A stretch of DNA of 64,000 nucleotides from Pseudacidovorax intermedius (lineage in GTDB: Bacteria > Pseudomonadota > Gammaproteobacteria > Burkholderiales > Burkholderiaceae_C): NCBI RefSeq assembly GCF_003350475.1, contig NZ_QQAV01000006.1, positions 248,001-312,000 on the forward strand, written 5' to 3'. The translations under genes were made by a program, and so were the position numbers. Positions within the stretch are counted from its first letter, which is position 1; each line of letters opens with the position of its first letter. The notes below the pieces were generated by a model. The model was given only the letters and a program-made list of their open reading frames with translations. It had not been told where the DNA came from and searched no databases. Shown one piece after another: positions 42,453 to 52,030 of the stretch.

Positions 42453-43889
42453 TCATACGCTCGGGCCGGGAAGTTCGGTGGCGCCCATCCAGTAACACAT
42501 CAGGGGGGCAGGTACTCGCATGACCTGCGTGCCAGCGGCCAGGCCCTGCATCAAGCCCAAGTCGTCGAGCGACTTGGTGACGACATAGCCGCGCTCGATT
42601 CGTTTCGACTGGCAGAGCTCGACGAGGCCCTTGAGCTCCCGCGCGCCGGTGTGCTGAGCTCGATACTTCACCTCGAAGGGTATGAGTTCGCCTCCGACCT
42701 CAGCCACCAAGTCGACCTCGTGGTCGCGCTTGCCGCGCCAATAGCTAAAGCGCACGTTCTGCGCGTAGTACCTGGCAAACAGGTGCTTGAAGACCGCGGT
42801 CTCGGTGGCGACCCCCAGTGCCGATGCATCTTCAAGAATGGCCTTGCCCTTGAGCATGACGGCCGGAGCGATGGCCGCATCGGCCAGATAGATCTTGAAC
42901 CTGGCACGCAGCACGTCCTTGCCGTAGCCGAACGGTGCCAGCCGATAGATCAGGTGGGTGGCCTCGAGCAGCTCGATGAAGTTCTGGGCGGTGGGGCGTT
43001 TGACCTCCAGGTTGGCGCACAGGTCCACCATGTCCAGCAAGCCGCCGTCGTGCATGCACAGGTACAGGAAGGTGTGCTCCAGGTCCAGCACGCGCCGCAC
43101 GCCGAACAGGGCTGTCATGTCGCGCTTGAGCACCTTGTCGATGATGTCTTCGCGCAAAAGTCGCTGCGCCTGCGTGATGCTGTCTACCTGGGCGGTCTGC
43201 GGAAAGCCGCCGCGCACGAGGTATTCGTGGAAGTGGCCCACGTACGGTGCGGCCCGTTCCGTGACGCGGTAGAAGTCGGTGGCCTTCCAGTCGAAGAGGT
43301 CGCGAAGGCTGCGCAGCCGCGGCAGCTCCGGCAGCTCCAACCGCTTGATCTGCAGGTACTCGTAGAACGACAGTGTCGTAAGTCGGATGGTGTGCCAGCG
43401 GCCTACACCGGACTCCTGGTCGGCCTCCACCAGAGGCATGGCGGAGCCGGTGAACGCGATGCGCCGGTCCTTGCGGAAGTCGACCTGGTGCTTGACCCAG
43501 GTGCCCCAGTCACGGATGAACTGGGCCTCGTCCAGCAGCAGGTACTCGGGGCCGTCGGCGCGCGGCTCTCGTTCACGCCACGCGTCGATGACGGCTTCGA
43601 TGCCGGCCAACTTCAGGATGGGATGGTCGAAGGTCGCGTACAGGACGTTTGCACCCGGCACACCCCCGCGAAGCAGCGTGTCGGCTGCCTGCAGCAGCAG
43701 CGTGGTCTTGCCGATCTGGCGCGCGCCGGAGAGCAGCACGGCCCGGGGCGCCGGTGGCTGCGTCATCCAGGCCTGAAGCTCGCGGAATGCCGCTCGGCGC
43801 CAGATCGGTAGGTCGGCAATGGCTTCGCCTCGCCACCAGGGGTTGAACTGGGCAAGGACGGCGACAAGCTCTTCTTTTGACACCCTCAT
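42453..43889 (-). CDS. AAA_14 ATPase with DUF4143 C-terminal domain
   Basis: 478 residues. Walker A GARQIGKTT (residues 55-63), Walker B YLLLDEAQF (D120, E121), sensor FTGSAMPL, then a DUF4143 domain with LLREDIIDKVLKRDMTALFG. Near the C-terminus DHEVDLVAEV...PFEVKYR has the D...ExK spacing of a PD-(D/E)XK nuclease-like fold. This family is often found on mobile elements and its function is not established; it stands alone here, in the opposite direction to nagGH. Confidence 0.88.
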   Translation of the reverse strand: MRVSKEELVAVLAQFNPWWRGEAIADLPIWRRAAFRELQAWMTQPPAPRAVLLSGARQIGKTTLLLQAADTLLRGGVPGANVLYATFDHPILKLAGIEAVIDAWREREPRADGPEYLLLDEAQFIRDWGTWVKHQVDFRKDRRIAFTGSAMPLVEADQESGVGRWHTIRLTTLSFYEYLQIKRLELPELPRLRSLRDLFDWKATDFYRVTERAAPYVGHFHEYLVRGGFPQTAQVDSITQAQRLLREDIIDKVLKRDMTALFGVRRVLDLEHTFLYLCMHDGGLLDMVDLCANLEVKRPTAQNFIELLEATHLIYRLAPFGYGKDVLRARFKIYLADAAIAPAVMLKGKAILEDASALGVATETAVFKHLFARYYAQNVRFSYWRGKRDHEVDLVAEVGGELIPFEVKYRAQHTGARELKGLVELCQSKRIERGYVVTKSLDDLGLMQGLAAGTQVMRVPAPLMCYWMGATELPGPSV

Positions 43890-43990
43890 CCGCTGGATGT
43901 TAGCAATAGAGGTTGATTAGTTAAAGCACACTTTTACTGTGGGTTGCGAATAGGGAGTTTTGACCGATTCAGAGGCTGTTGCTTGTTGAA

Positions 43991-44302
43991 CTAGCGCGCT
44001 TGTTGGCCGCCGGGCAGCACGCCCCGCGCCTTGTCCACCCACAGCTGCAGGCTGTCCAGCAGGTCCTTCTGGCTGAAGGAGCAGCTTTCCTCGCTGAACA
44101 GGGCGCTGGACTCCAGCCGGTCCACCACGTCGAGCAGCACGGTCGCATAGCGCGGCGGCAGGGCGGCCTGCATGGCAGCGGCCTGGCGGGCGTGGTCGCA
44201 CAGGCGGCCGAGCTGCAGCGGGTCGCGACGGGTGGCGGCGAGCAGGTCGGCGAGTCGGGTGAGCTGGTCCTGGGCGGTGGCGGCGTCGGCGGTCGTGTTC
44301 AT
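43991..44302 (-). CDS. Conserved hypothetical small protein (103 aa)
   Basis: Not recognised. Largely alpha-helical and acidic; it begins NTTADAATAQDQLTRLADLL, and the C-terminal part contains LFSEESCSFSQKDLLDSLQL. No signal or membrane segment. It lies 53 bp downstream of the glycerophosphodiester phosphodiesterase gene on the same strand, so probably the last cistron of that unit. Start at ATG 44302; no strong Shine-Dalgarno. Confidence 0.65.
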   Translation of the reverse strand: MNTTADAATAQDQLTRLADLLAATRRDPLQLGRLCDHARQAAAMQAALPPRYATVLLDVVDRLESSALFSEESCSFSQKDLLDSLQLWVDKARGVLPGGQQAR

Positions 44303-44355
44303 GGGGCCTGCGGGGTGTTCGATGTCGGTACGGTGGGTGGCGTGGCCTGCCAAGG

Positions 44356-45399
44356 TCAGGCCGAGGCGGCTCGTGCTGGCAGCGCGGGCGGTAGCGGCAG
44401 GCCGCGCTCCTGCATAAGTGCACGCAGCCGGTCGGGATAGTCGGTGATCAGGCCGTCCACGCCCATGTCGATCAGTCGCGCCATGTCGGCGGGGTTGTTC
44501 ACCGTCCAGGGCAGCACTTTCAGATCCAGGTCGTGGGCCTCTCGCACCTGCTGCGGCTGCAGGTCGCCGAAGGCCGGCGACCAGATGGACAGGCCCTTGC
44601 TGCGCCGGGATGCGGCATCGACCAGCCGCGGCACGCTGCCGCCATGGTCGGCCAGGCGCAGGCCCGCCGTCCAGCGGCTGTCTTGCACCGTGCGCGGGCT
44701 GGTGAGCCAGGCGCGCCAGAGGCGGGGTTCGCGCGTCTCGGCATACACCAGGCTGCGCCAGTCGAAGCTCTGCAGCGTCACATGGGGCAGGCGCCCGGCA
44801 CGCCGTGCCTCGGCCAGGATGGCGTCGGTGATGGCTTCCGGCGAGGCGGTCTCCGCCGGCTTGGTGGGGTCGACCTTGGTCTCGATGTTGAAGTTGATCT
44901 GGCCCGCGCCTCGCCGGTCGGCCAGCGCGAACAACTCTGCCAGGGTGGGAATGCGTTCGCCGTCGTGCGGCACCTGTGCGGTGAACTGCTGGCCGTATTG
45001 GGTGTTCGGGTTCAGCCGACCGACGTCGTAGGTCTTGAGCTGCGCCAGCGTCAGTTGATGGATGGCGGGGCCGGTGGCACTCAACCAGCGGCCCTGGGCG
45101 TCGCGCGTGTGGTCGGGGTTGAGGGCCGTGTCGTGCGAGATCACGGCCACGCCGTCGGCCGTCAGGCCGATGTCGAGTTCGAGCGTGGTGACGCCGAGGC
45201 TGATCGCGTTGTCGAAGGCGGCGAGCGTGTTCTCGGGCGCCAGACCGCGGCCACCGCGATGCGCCTGCAGGTCCAGCAGGCGCTGCGCCGGCGCCTCGGG
45301 CACGGCCCGGCAGGCGGCCAGGCTGGCGAATGCGGGAAGCAGGACGAGGGCGCTGCGGCCGAGCAGCGCGCGGCGGGACAGGGGAGGTGACGTAGGCAT
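44356..45399 (-). CDS. glpQ: Glycerophosphodiester phosphodiesterase, exported lipoprotein
   Basis: 347 residues. Hydrolyses glycerophosphodiesters to glycerol-3-phosphate plus an alcohol outside the cytoplasm. The GDPD active site is AHRGGRGLAPENT (H47, R48, E56) followed by LELDIGLTADGVAVISHD (E74, D76, H89). The signal SRRALLGRSALVLLPAFASL ends in AAC at residue 30, so it is a lipoprotein, with an RR pair that may allow Tat routing. A C-terminal LPWTVNNPADMARLIDMGVD completes the barrel. Works naturally with the secreted phospholipase C at the left end of the window, though they are far apart. Confidence 0.93.
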   Translation of the reverse strand: MPTSPPLSRRALLGRSALVLLPAFASLAACRAVPEAPAQRLLDLQAHRGGRGLAPENTLAAFDNAISLGVTTLELDIGLTADGVAVISHDTALNPDHTRDAQGRWLSATGPAIHQLTLAQLKTYDVGRLNPNTQYGQQFTAQVPHDGERIPTLAELFALADRRGAGQINFNIETKVDPTKPAETASPEAITDAILAEARRAGRLPHVTLQSFDWRSLVYAETREPRLWRAWLTSPRTVQDSRWTAGLRLADHGGSVPRLVDAASRRSKGLSIWSPAFGDLQPQQVREAHDLDLKVLPWTVNNPADMARLIDMGVDGLITDYPDRLRALMQERGLPLPPALPARAASA

Positions 45400-45508
45400 G
45401 CCCTGATTCTGGATGCCGCCGATGACGGTGATGGCGGCGCAGGCGGCGGGGTTTGCCCGCAGGCGAGGCCTCTGGTGCGACCGATGGCGGCATCGCCATC
45501 TCGGGCAG

Positions 45509-46090
45509 CTACTTGAGCTGCACCTTGATGCCGTCCGCCAGCATGGTGATGTCGCCGATCTCGTAGGTCTTGCGGCCGACGGTCAGGTCTTCCTTGCGGA
45601 AGGTGTGCAGCGCCTGGCCCTGCAGCAGCTCCTGCGCGACGGCGGCGCCCGCGCGCTGCAGGCGCACGGCGTCCTGGCCACCCACGCCGTCGAACACGAC
45701 GCGCTCGGCGCGCGGCTGGTCCAGGCGCAGGCTCAGTGTCTCGGGGTCGTAGCGCAGCATGCTGCTCACGGCCAGCTGGCCGCCCACCTGCGACGGATTG
45801 AGGAAGGGGCTGGCGATGGTGACGGCGGTGGTCAGCATCGCGCGGTTGGCGCCCGGGTCCAGGTCCAGCCGCGGGTCGCGCAGCGTGACGTCCAACAGGC
45901 CGCCGGCGCTCTGGCGCAAGGGGAATTTCTTCGCCACCTGGGCCTGCAGTTCCTCGCGCGAGGCCGTGTATTCGCTGGTGAAGAAGTTGAAGCCGGCCCA
46001 GGCGCTGCGCAGCGGCGCGGCTCCCAGCAGGAGCAGGGCGCCGCCGCTGGTGAGAAGGCGGCGGCGGGAGGCGAGGTCGGGGTGCGTCAT
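45509..46090 (-). CDS. DUF1439-family exported protein (YceB-like)
   Basis: 193 residues. The N-terminus ASRRRLLTSGGALLLLGAAP has a twin-arginine-like motif and a hydrophobic core, with cleavage expected near AWAGF (residue 33). The remainder matches DUF1439 proteins such as E. coli YceB: TSEYTASREELQAQVAKKFP at the start, strand repeats and the ending GDITMLADGIKVQLK. YceB-like proteins are envelope proteins of uncertain role, sometimes linked to lipid handling. It lies 65 bp downstream of the Bug-family gene. Confidence 0.8.
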   Translation of the reverse strand: MTHPDLASRRRLLTSGGALLLLGAAPLRSAWAGFNFFTSEYTASREELQAQVAKKFPLRQSAGGLLDVTLRDPRLDLDPGANRAMLTTAVTIASPFLNPSQVGGQLAVSSMLRYDPETLSLRLDQPRAERVVFDGVGGQDAVRLQRAGAAVAQELLQGQALHTFRKEDLTVGRKTYEIGDITMLADGIKVQLK

Positions 46091-46155
46091 GCGTGGTTTG
46101 GAGGTGGCCGCCGCAGGTGGGTTCCTCGGCGGCCGGCAGGATGGTGACCGGATGT

Positions 46156-47148
46156 TCAGTCCAGCCGGGCCCCCGACGCCTTCACCGCCGCCGCCCAGCG
46201 CGGCGTCTCCGCCTGCAGGAAGCGGCCGAAGTCCGCGCTGCCCAGGAAGGCCGGATCCGCGCCCTGGCTCACCATGCGGCTCTTCAGGTCGGGCTGCGCC
46301 AGCACCTGCTGGAAGGCGCCGCTCAACCTGTCGACCACCTCCCTGGGCGTGCCGTCCGGCACGAAGAAGCCGTAGAAGCCCACCACCTCGAAGCCCTTGA
46401 GGCCGGCCTCGATGGCGGTCGGGATGTCGGGCAGTGCCGGGTTGCGCTCGCGGCTGGTCACGGCCAGGGCGCGCACCTTGCCCTGCTTGTGGTAGCTCGC
46501 GGCCTGGGGGATGGACTCGGCCATGAACTGCACCTGTCCGCCCATCAGGTCGGTGAAGGCCGGCGCACTGCCGCGGTAGGGGATGTGGACCATGAAGACA
46601 CCGGCGGCGCTCTTGAACATCTCCGGCACCAGGTGGCTGATGCCGCCGTTGCCGGCCGAGCCGTAGTTGATCTGGCCCGGCCTCGCCTTGGCGTACTGGA
46701 TGAACTCGCCCAGCGTCTTCGCGGGCACGTTGTTGTTGACCAGCAGCGCCAGCGGCTGCATGGCCGTGCGGGCCACGGGCGTGAAGTCGCGCAGCGTGTT
46801 GTAAGGCAGGTTGCGGTACAGCGCGCCGTTGATCACGGCCACGCCGGTGTTGGCCAGCATGAGCGTGTAGCCGTCGGCCGGGCTCTTGGCGACGAAGTCG
46901 GCACCGACCGAGCCGCCCGCGCCGGGCTTGTAGTCCACCAGCACCGGCTGGCCCAGCACGGCCTGCAGGCGGTCGGTGAGCAGGCGCGCGTGCTGGTCCA
47001 GCGGGCCGCCGGCGGGAAAGCCGATGACGATCTTCAGCGGCTTGTCGGGAAAGGCGGCCTGCGCGGCCAGGCCCGTGCACAGGGCCAGCGTGCCCACCAG
47101 GGCGGCCAGGCCGCGACGGCGCAACAGGTTGCGGTGCTCTTGCTTCAT
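46156..47148 (-). CDS. Bug/TctC-family tripartite tricarboxylate transporter receptor
   Basis: 330-residue periplasmic receptor with signal peptide (cleavage after LAAQA near residue 31). Bug signatures are [40 protein letters not shown], and [17 protein letters not shown]. No TctA/TctB membrane partners adjoin, as is usual for Bug proteins in Burkholderiales. It is 66 bp downstream of an amino-acid-type ABC ATPase gene, so may be part of that transcript. Ligand unknown (typically a carboxylate). Confidence 0.92.
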   Translation of the reverse strand: MKQEHRNLLRRRGLAALVGTLALCTGLAAQAAFPDKPLKIVIGFPAGGPLDQHARLLTDRLQAVLGQPVLVDYKPGAGGSVGADFVAKSPADGYTLMLANTGVAVINGALYRNLPYNTLRDFTPVARTAMQPLALLVNNNVPAKTLGEFIQYAKARPGQINYGSAGNGGISHLVPEMFKSAAGVFMVHIPYRGSAPAFTDLMGGQVQFMAESIPQAASYHKQGKVRALAVTSRERNPALPDIPTAIEAGLKGFEVVGFYGFFVPDGTPREVVDRLSGAFQQVLAQPDLKSRMVSQGADPAFLGSADFGRFLQAETPRWAAAVKASGARLD

Positions 47149-47214
47149 TCGGCGTCTCCGTTCTTGTGAGGGCGCCGATGATAGTGAGCGGCCTCTGCCG
47201 CCCGTGACGGTCGC

Positions 47215-47974
<760 letters not shown>

Positions 47975-47991
<17 letters not shown>

Positions 47992-48628
47992 GGGTCTTTC
48001 TTTCGAGATGCTTGGCGTAGAGGCTGACGGGGAAGCACAGCGCGAAGTACATGAGCGCCACGCAGGCGAACACGGTGAAGGGGCGGAAGGTGGCGTTGGC
48101 GATCATGCCGCCGGCTTTGGTGAGTTCGACGAAGCCGATGACCGAGGCCAGCGCCGTGCCCTTGATGACCTGCACCAGGAAGCCGACCGTCGGCGCGATG
48201 GCGATCTTGACGGCCTGCGGCAGGATGACGTGCCTCATCTGCTCGCCGAAGTTCAGCGCCAGGCTGGACGAGGCCTCCCACTGGCCGCGCGGAATGGCGG
48301 CCACGCAGCCGCGCCAGATCTCGGTGAGGAAGGCGCTGGTGTAGAGCGTGAGGGCAAAGGCGGCCGAGGTCCACGGCGACACGTCGATGCCGAAGAGCGC
48401 GATGCCGAAGTAGGCCAGGAAGAGCTGCATCAGCAGCGGCGTGCCCTGGAAGAGCTGCACATAGCCTCCGATGAGGCGCTGGACGGCATTGCCACCGCGC
48501 AGGCGCGCCGCCAGCAGCAGGCCGCCGACGATGCCGCCCCCGACGAAGGCGATCAGCGACAGCACCACCGTCCAGCGGGCGGCGAGCAGCAGGTTGCGAA
48601 GGATGTCCCAAAGGGTGAATTCGACCAT
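47975..48628 (-). CDS. Polar amino acid-type ABC transporter permease (second)
   Basis: 217-residue HisM/GlnP-family permease, with about five hydrophobic segments. The EAA-like cytoplasmic loop ASSLALNFGEQMRHVILPQA sits at about residues 119-138, preceded by LTLYTSAFLTEIWRGCVAAI. It is 13 bp downstream of the sister permease gene; the two presumably heterodimerise. Confidence 0.93.
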
Positions 48629-48641
48629 TCGTGGTGCTCCT

Positions 48642-49295
48642 TCAGCGGCCGAAGAACCGGGGACCGGCCCAGTTGAACAGGCGCCGCGCGCCGACGGCCA
48701 GCAGCAGGTAGATGGCCGTGGCGACGATGAAGGCCTCGAAGGCGCGGAAGTTGCGGCTTTGAATGAGGTTGGCGGCGTAGCTCAGCTCCTCGACCGAGAT
48801 CTGGCCGCACACCGCCGAGCCCAGCATCACGATGATGATCTGGCTGACCATGGCCGGCCACACCTTCTTCATGGCGGGCGGCAGCACCACGCGCAGGAAG
48901 GTCTGAGCCCGCGTCAGCGCCAGGCTGGCGGCGGCCTCGATCTGGCCCTTGGGCGTGGCCTCCACGCCGGCGCGGATGATCTCGGTGGCATAGGCGCCCA
49001 GGTTGAGCACCATGGCGATGATCGACGCCACCTCGGGCGTGAGCTTCACCCCGGCCGCCGGCAGGCCGAAGAAGATGAAGAACAGCTGCACGATGAAGGG
49101 CGTGTTGCGGATCAGCTCCACGTAGGTGCCCACCACCCAGCGCAGCCAGCCAGGCCCCCAGGCCCGCGCCCATGCGCAGCCGATGCCCAGCGCCATGCCG
49201 ATCACGGTCGCGATGGCCGTGAGCCCGAGGGTCCACGCCACCCCCTTGAGGAGCAGCGGCCATTCCGAAAGGATGGCCCAGAAGTCGAAGGTCAT
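48642..49295 (-). CDS. Polar amino acid-type ABC transporter permease (first)
   Basis: 217 residues, same family as its downstream neighbour. Features are YVELIRNTPFIVQLFFIFFG at about residues 62-81 and the EAA loop AAASLALTRAQTFLRVVLPP. It follows the binding-protein gene by 54 bp. The LIRNTP motif is standard for this permease family. Confidence 0.93.
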   Translation of the reverse strand: MTFDFWAILSEWPLLLKGVAWTLGLTAIATVIGMALGIGCAWARAWGPGWLRWVVGTYVELIRNTPFIVQLFFIFFGLPAAGVKLTPEVASIIAMVLNLGAYATEIIRAGVEATPKGQIEAAASLALTRAQTFLRVVLPPAMKKVWPAMVSQIIIVMLGSAVCGQISVEELSYAANLIQSRNFRAFEAFIVATAIYLLLAVGARRLFNWAGPRFFGR

Positions 49296-49349
49296 GGGAG
49301 GTCTCGGGCGAGTCGGCTACAGGGCGCGGTCAAGCAGACGGGGGGTGCT

Positions 49350-50138
49350 TCAAACAGGAAGATCGCCAGCGGCTTTTCCGAGCCATTGCTTGGACATCTT
49401 GTCCAGCGTCCCGTCCTTCTTGGCGGCCGCGATGATCTCGTTGACCTTGGCCTTGAGGGCGTCCTCGCCCTTGGCGATGCCCACGAAGCAGGGGCTGTCC
49501 TTGAGCAGCAGCTTGAACTCGGTGTTGATCTGCGGGTTCTTGCGGATCATCTCGGCGGCCACGGCGCCGCTCATGGCGATCACCTGCGTCTGGCCGGCCA
49601 CGTAGGCGGCGACGGTGGCGTTGTTGTCCTCGAAGCGGCGGTAGTCCACGCCGCTCGGTGCCACCTTGTTCAGCTCCTGGTCTTCCATGGCGCCGCGGGT
49701 CACGGCCACGGTCTTGCCGGTGAGGTCGTTGAAGTCCTTGACGGCCATCGTCTTCTTGGCGAACACGCCCTGGAAGAAGGGCGCATAGGCCGAGCTGAAG
49801 TCGATGACCTTCTCGCGCTCGGCGTTCTTGCCCAGCGTGCTGATGACCAGGTCGGCCTTCTTGGTCTGCAGGTAGGGAATGCGGTTGGCGCTGGTCACGG
49901 GCACCAGTTCCAGCTTGACGCCCATCTTGGCGGCGATCAGCTTGGCCATGTCGATGTCCAGGCCCTGGGGCGCCATGTCGGTGCCGACGAAGCCGTAGGG
50001 CGGGTAGTCGGTGGGAATGGCCACCTTCAGCGTCTTGGACTTGAGCACGTTGTCCAGCGCGCTCTGCGCATGCGCGGCACCGGCGAACAGGGCGGCGGCC
50101 GCCAGGCCGAGGGTGAAGAGGCGTTTCGAGGGCGTCAT
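49350..50138 (-). CDS. Polar amino acid-type ABC transporter periplasmic binding protein
   Basis: 262 residues with a signal peptide (cleavage after AGAAHAQS, residue 25). SBP_bac_3 features: LKVAIPTDYPPYGFVGTDMA, DIDMAKLIAAKMGVKLELVP, and the hinge KKADLVISTLGKNAEREKVI. ATG 50138 overlaps the GntR stop (ATGA). Ligand unknown; adjacency to the pyrimidine-type operon on the same strand suggests a nitrogenous compound such as orotate, hydantoin or a carbamoyl amino acid, but this is context only. Confidence 0.92.
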   Translation of the reverse strand: MTPSKRLFTLGLAAAALFAGAAHAQSALDNVLKSKTLKVAIPTDYPPYGFVGTDMAPQGLDIDMAKLIAAKMGVKLELVPVTSANRIPYLQTKKADLVISTLGKNAEREKVIDFSSAYAPFFQGVFAKKTMAVKDFNDLTGKTVAVTRGAMEDQELNKVAPSGVDYRRFEDNNATVAAYVAGQTQVIAMSGAVAAEMIRKNPQINTEFKLLLKDSPCFVGIAKGEDALKAKVNEIIAAAKKDGTLDKMSKQWLGKAAGDLPV

Positions 50139-50944
50139 AGGAGCTTTCCCAGGTAGGTGGAGGAGTCGTCGGAGGAATCGGGGCCGCCGGCGGCGCCGCG
50201 CTTGCGCGCAGCGGCCTTGGACGGGGTGGTTCGCAAAAGCTGTGCCGAGGTGGCGGCGCCCGCGCCGGCCGCCTGCACGGGCGCCAGGGCTTCGCGCAGG
50301 CGCGCCAGCGGGTCGGGCGCCGTGGAGACGCTCAGGGCGGCCTGCACGGTACCGATGTGTTCGGCCATCAGCGCTTCGGCCTGGGCGATGTCGCCGCGCT
50401 CCAGGGCCTCGACGATGCGCACATGGTCCTCGCAGGACTGCTCGGCATCGTGGGTGGACTGGTAGCGCATCGCGATCAGCGTGGTGCGGGCGGTGTAGTC
50501 GCGCAGGGTGTCCGCCAGCAGCGAGTTGCCCAGGCAGTCGGCCAGGCAGACGTGGAAGTCGCCCAGCAGGTAGCTGCGCTTGCCCACATCGTCCTGCCGC
50601 AGGGCGGTCTTCTCCTGCTGCAGGTGCTGCTTGAGGCGCTTCAGGGCCTCCTTGCGCACGCCGCCGACGCTCTGCCGGATCAGGCCGGTCTCGATCACGC
50701 GGCGGGCCTCGAAGGCCTCGCGCGCCTCGTCCTGCGAGGGTTCGATGAGGTACCAGCCGCGGCGGGCGCTCACCGTGACGATGCCGCGCGCCGCCAGCCG
50801 GGTGAGCGCCTCTCGCACGATGGTGCGGCTGCAGTCGAAAAGCAGGGCCAGCTCCTGCTCGCCCAGGCGGGAGCCGGGCGCCAATTTCTGGGCCAGGACC
50901 GCCTCGACGATGCGGTTGCTGATGTCGGTAGACGAGATCGCCAT
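50135..50944 (-). CDS. GntR-family (FadR/VanR subfamily) regulator
   Basis: 269 residues. Winged helix: ISNRIVEAVLAQKLAPGSRL, GEQELALLFDCSRTIVREAL, TRLAARGIVTVSARRGWYLI. The helical FCD effector domain follows (about residues 85-220), with the metal-ligand His/Asp pattern DFHVCLADCLGN. The last 50 residues are a low-complexity Ala/Ser/Lys tail, unusual for the family. Start set at ATG 50944; an in-frame ATG at 50968 is also possible. First gene of the transporter unit and 110-135 bp after the pyrD stop. It probably represses its own promoter. Confidence 0.88.
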   Translation of the reverse strand: MAISSTDISNRIVEAVLAQKLAPGSRLGEQELALLFDCSRTIVREALTRLAARGIVTVSARRGWYLIEPSQDEAREAFEARRVIETGLIRQSVGGVRKEALKRLKQHLQQEKTALRQDDVGKRSYLLGDFHVCLADCLGNSLLADTLRDYTARTTLIAMRYQSTHDAEQSCEDHVRIVEALERGDIAQAEALMAEHIGTVQAALSVSTAPDPLARLREALAPVQAAGAGAATSAQLLRTTPSKAAARKRGAAGGPDSSDDSSTYLGKLL

Positions 50945-50975
50945 GCCCGGATGGCGAGCACGAAGCATGCCAATC

Positions 50976-50985
50976 TGGTATGCAA
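50976..50985. promoter_or_regulatory. Candidate GntR operator
   Basis: TGGTATGCAA resembles the T-N-G-T-N-N-A-C-N-A/TTGTATACAA-type half-symmetric sites of FadR/VanR-group regulators. It lies 31 bp before the chosen gntR start, between gntR and pyrD. Only a single copy is seen. Confidence 0.35.
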
Positions 50986-51079
50986 GTTAGGCGCACGAGT
51001 CTGGTTCATTTTTCGGATGAACCGTCCTGGCGTGCACCACAGGAATGCGAGTGCCGCACGCTCGGGGTGCGAAGAATGG

Positions 51080-52030
51080 CTACGCCCAGGCGGCGGCCTG
51101 CGCCCGCCAGTTGCGTTGTTCCTCGCCCTCCATCTCGACGGCGCCGGTCAACTCGGCCACGCGGGCCACGCCCTGCGCCGCGCAGTAGTCGTGCAGCCCG
51201 TCCACGATGCGCCGCATCGCGCCCGGATCGAGGAAGGAGGCCGTGCCCACCTGCACGGCGGTGGCGCCGGCCAGCAGGTATTCGACCGCGTCCTCGGCGC
51301 TGGCGATGCCGCCGCAGCCGATGACCGGGATGCGCACCGCCCGCGCGCACTGGTAGGTCATGCGCAGCGTGACCGGCTTGAGCGCCGGGCCCGACAGCCC
51401 GCCCATGCCATTGCCCAGCCGCGGGCGGCGGGTGTGCACGTCGATGGCCATGCCCAGCGCGGTGTTGCCCATCACCACCGCGTCGGCGCCGGCCGCTTCG
51501 GCGGCGCGGGCGATGGCGGCCACGTCGCCCGCGTTGGGCGTCAGCTTGGCCCACAGCGGCAGGGGGGTGGCGCGGCGCATGGCGGCGATGGCGTCGTGCG
51601 TGCTGCGGGCCTGCATCGCGAAGGCCAGGCCATCGGCTTCCAGGTTGGGGCAGGAGATGTTGGCCTCGATCGCAGCCACGCCGGGCCGCGACAACACCTG
51701 CACGGCCGCCGCGAACTCGGCCACCGTATCGGCCGACAGCGAGACCACCACCGGCGTGCCGAAGCCCGGGTAGGCCGGCAGCACGTCGCGCACGAAGGCA
51801 TCCAGCCCCTTGCTGGGGATGCCGATGGAATTGAGCAGGCCGCCCTGCACCTCGGCCACGCGGGGCGTCGGGTTGCCCACGCGCGTCTTGGGCGTGACGC
51901 TCTTGATCACCAGGGCACCGAGGGCGCCCAGGTCCAGCGCCTCCTGGTATTCGACGGCGAAGCAGCCGGAGGCCGGCATCACCGGATTGCGCAGCGCCAG
52001 GCTGCCGATGCGCACCGACAGATCAGCCAT
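51080..52030 (-). CDS. pyrD: Dihydroorotate dehydrogenase, class 1B catalytic subunit
   Basis: 316 residues. FMN-dependent interconversion of dihydroorotate and orotate. Class 1 features: IGSLALRNPVMPASGCF at the start, catalytic C127 in ANISCPNLEADG (class 2 enzymes have Ser here), and the FMN-phosphate site PVIGCGGIASAEDAVEYLLA. It is paired with an adjacent pyrK, so NAD is the expected acceptor. Betaproteobacteria normally make pyrimidines with the quinone-linked class 2 enzyme, so this is probably an additional, possibly catabolic, copy. Its start overlaps the pyrK stop by 8 bp; last gene of a four-gene unit. Confidence 0.9.
   Translation of the reverse strand: MADLSVRIGSLALRNPVMPASGCFAVEYQEALDLGALGALVIKSVTPKTRVGNPTPRVAEVQGGLLNSIGIPSKGLDAFVRDVLPAYPGFGTPVVVSLSADTVAEFAAAVQVLSRPGVAAIEANISCPNLEADGLAFAMQARSTHDAIAAMRRATPLPLWAKLTPNAGDVAAIARAAEAAGADAVVMGNTALGMAIDVHTRRPRLGNGMGGLSGPALKPVTLRMTYQCARAVRIPVIGCGGIASAEDAVEYLLAGATAVQVGTASFLDPGAMRRIVDGLHDYCAAQGVARVAELTGAVEMEGEEQRNWRAQAAAWA

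Noticed and set aside
42271-42498. 75-codon minus-strand ORF between nagH and the ATPase
   Set aside because: Arg-rich with no domain and overlapping the 3' ends of both neighbours.
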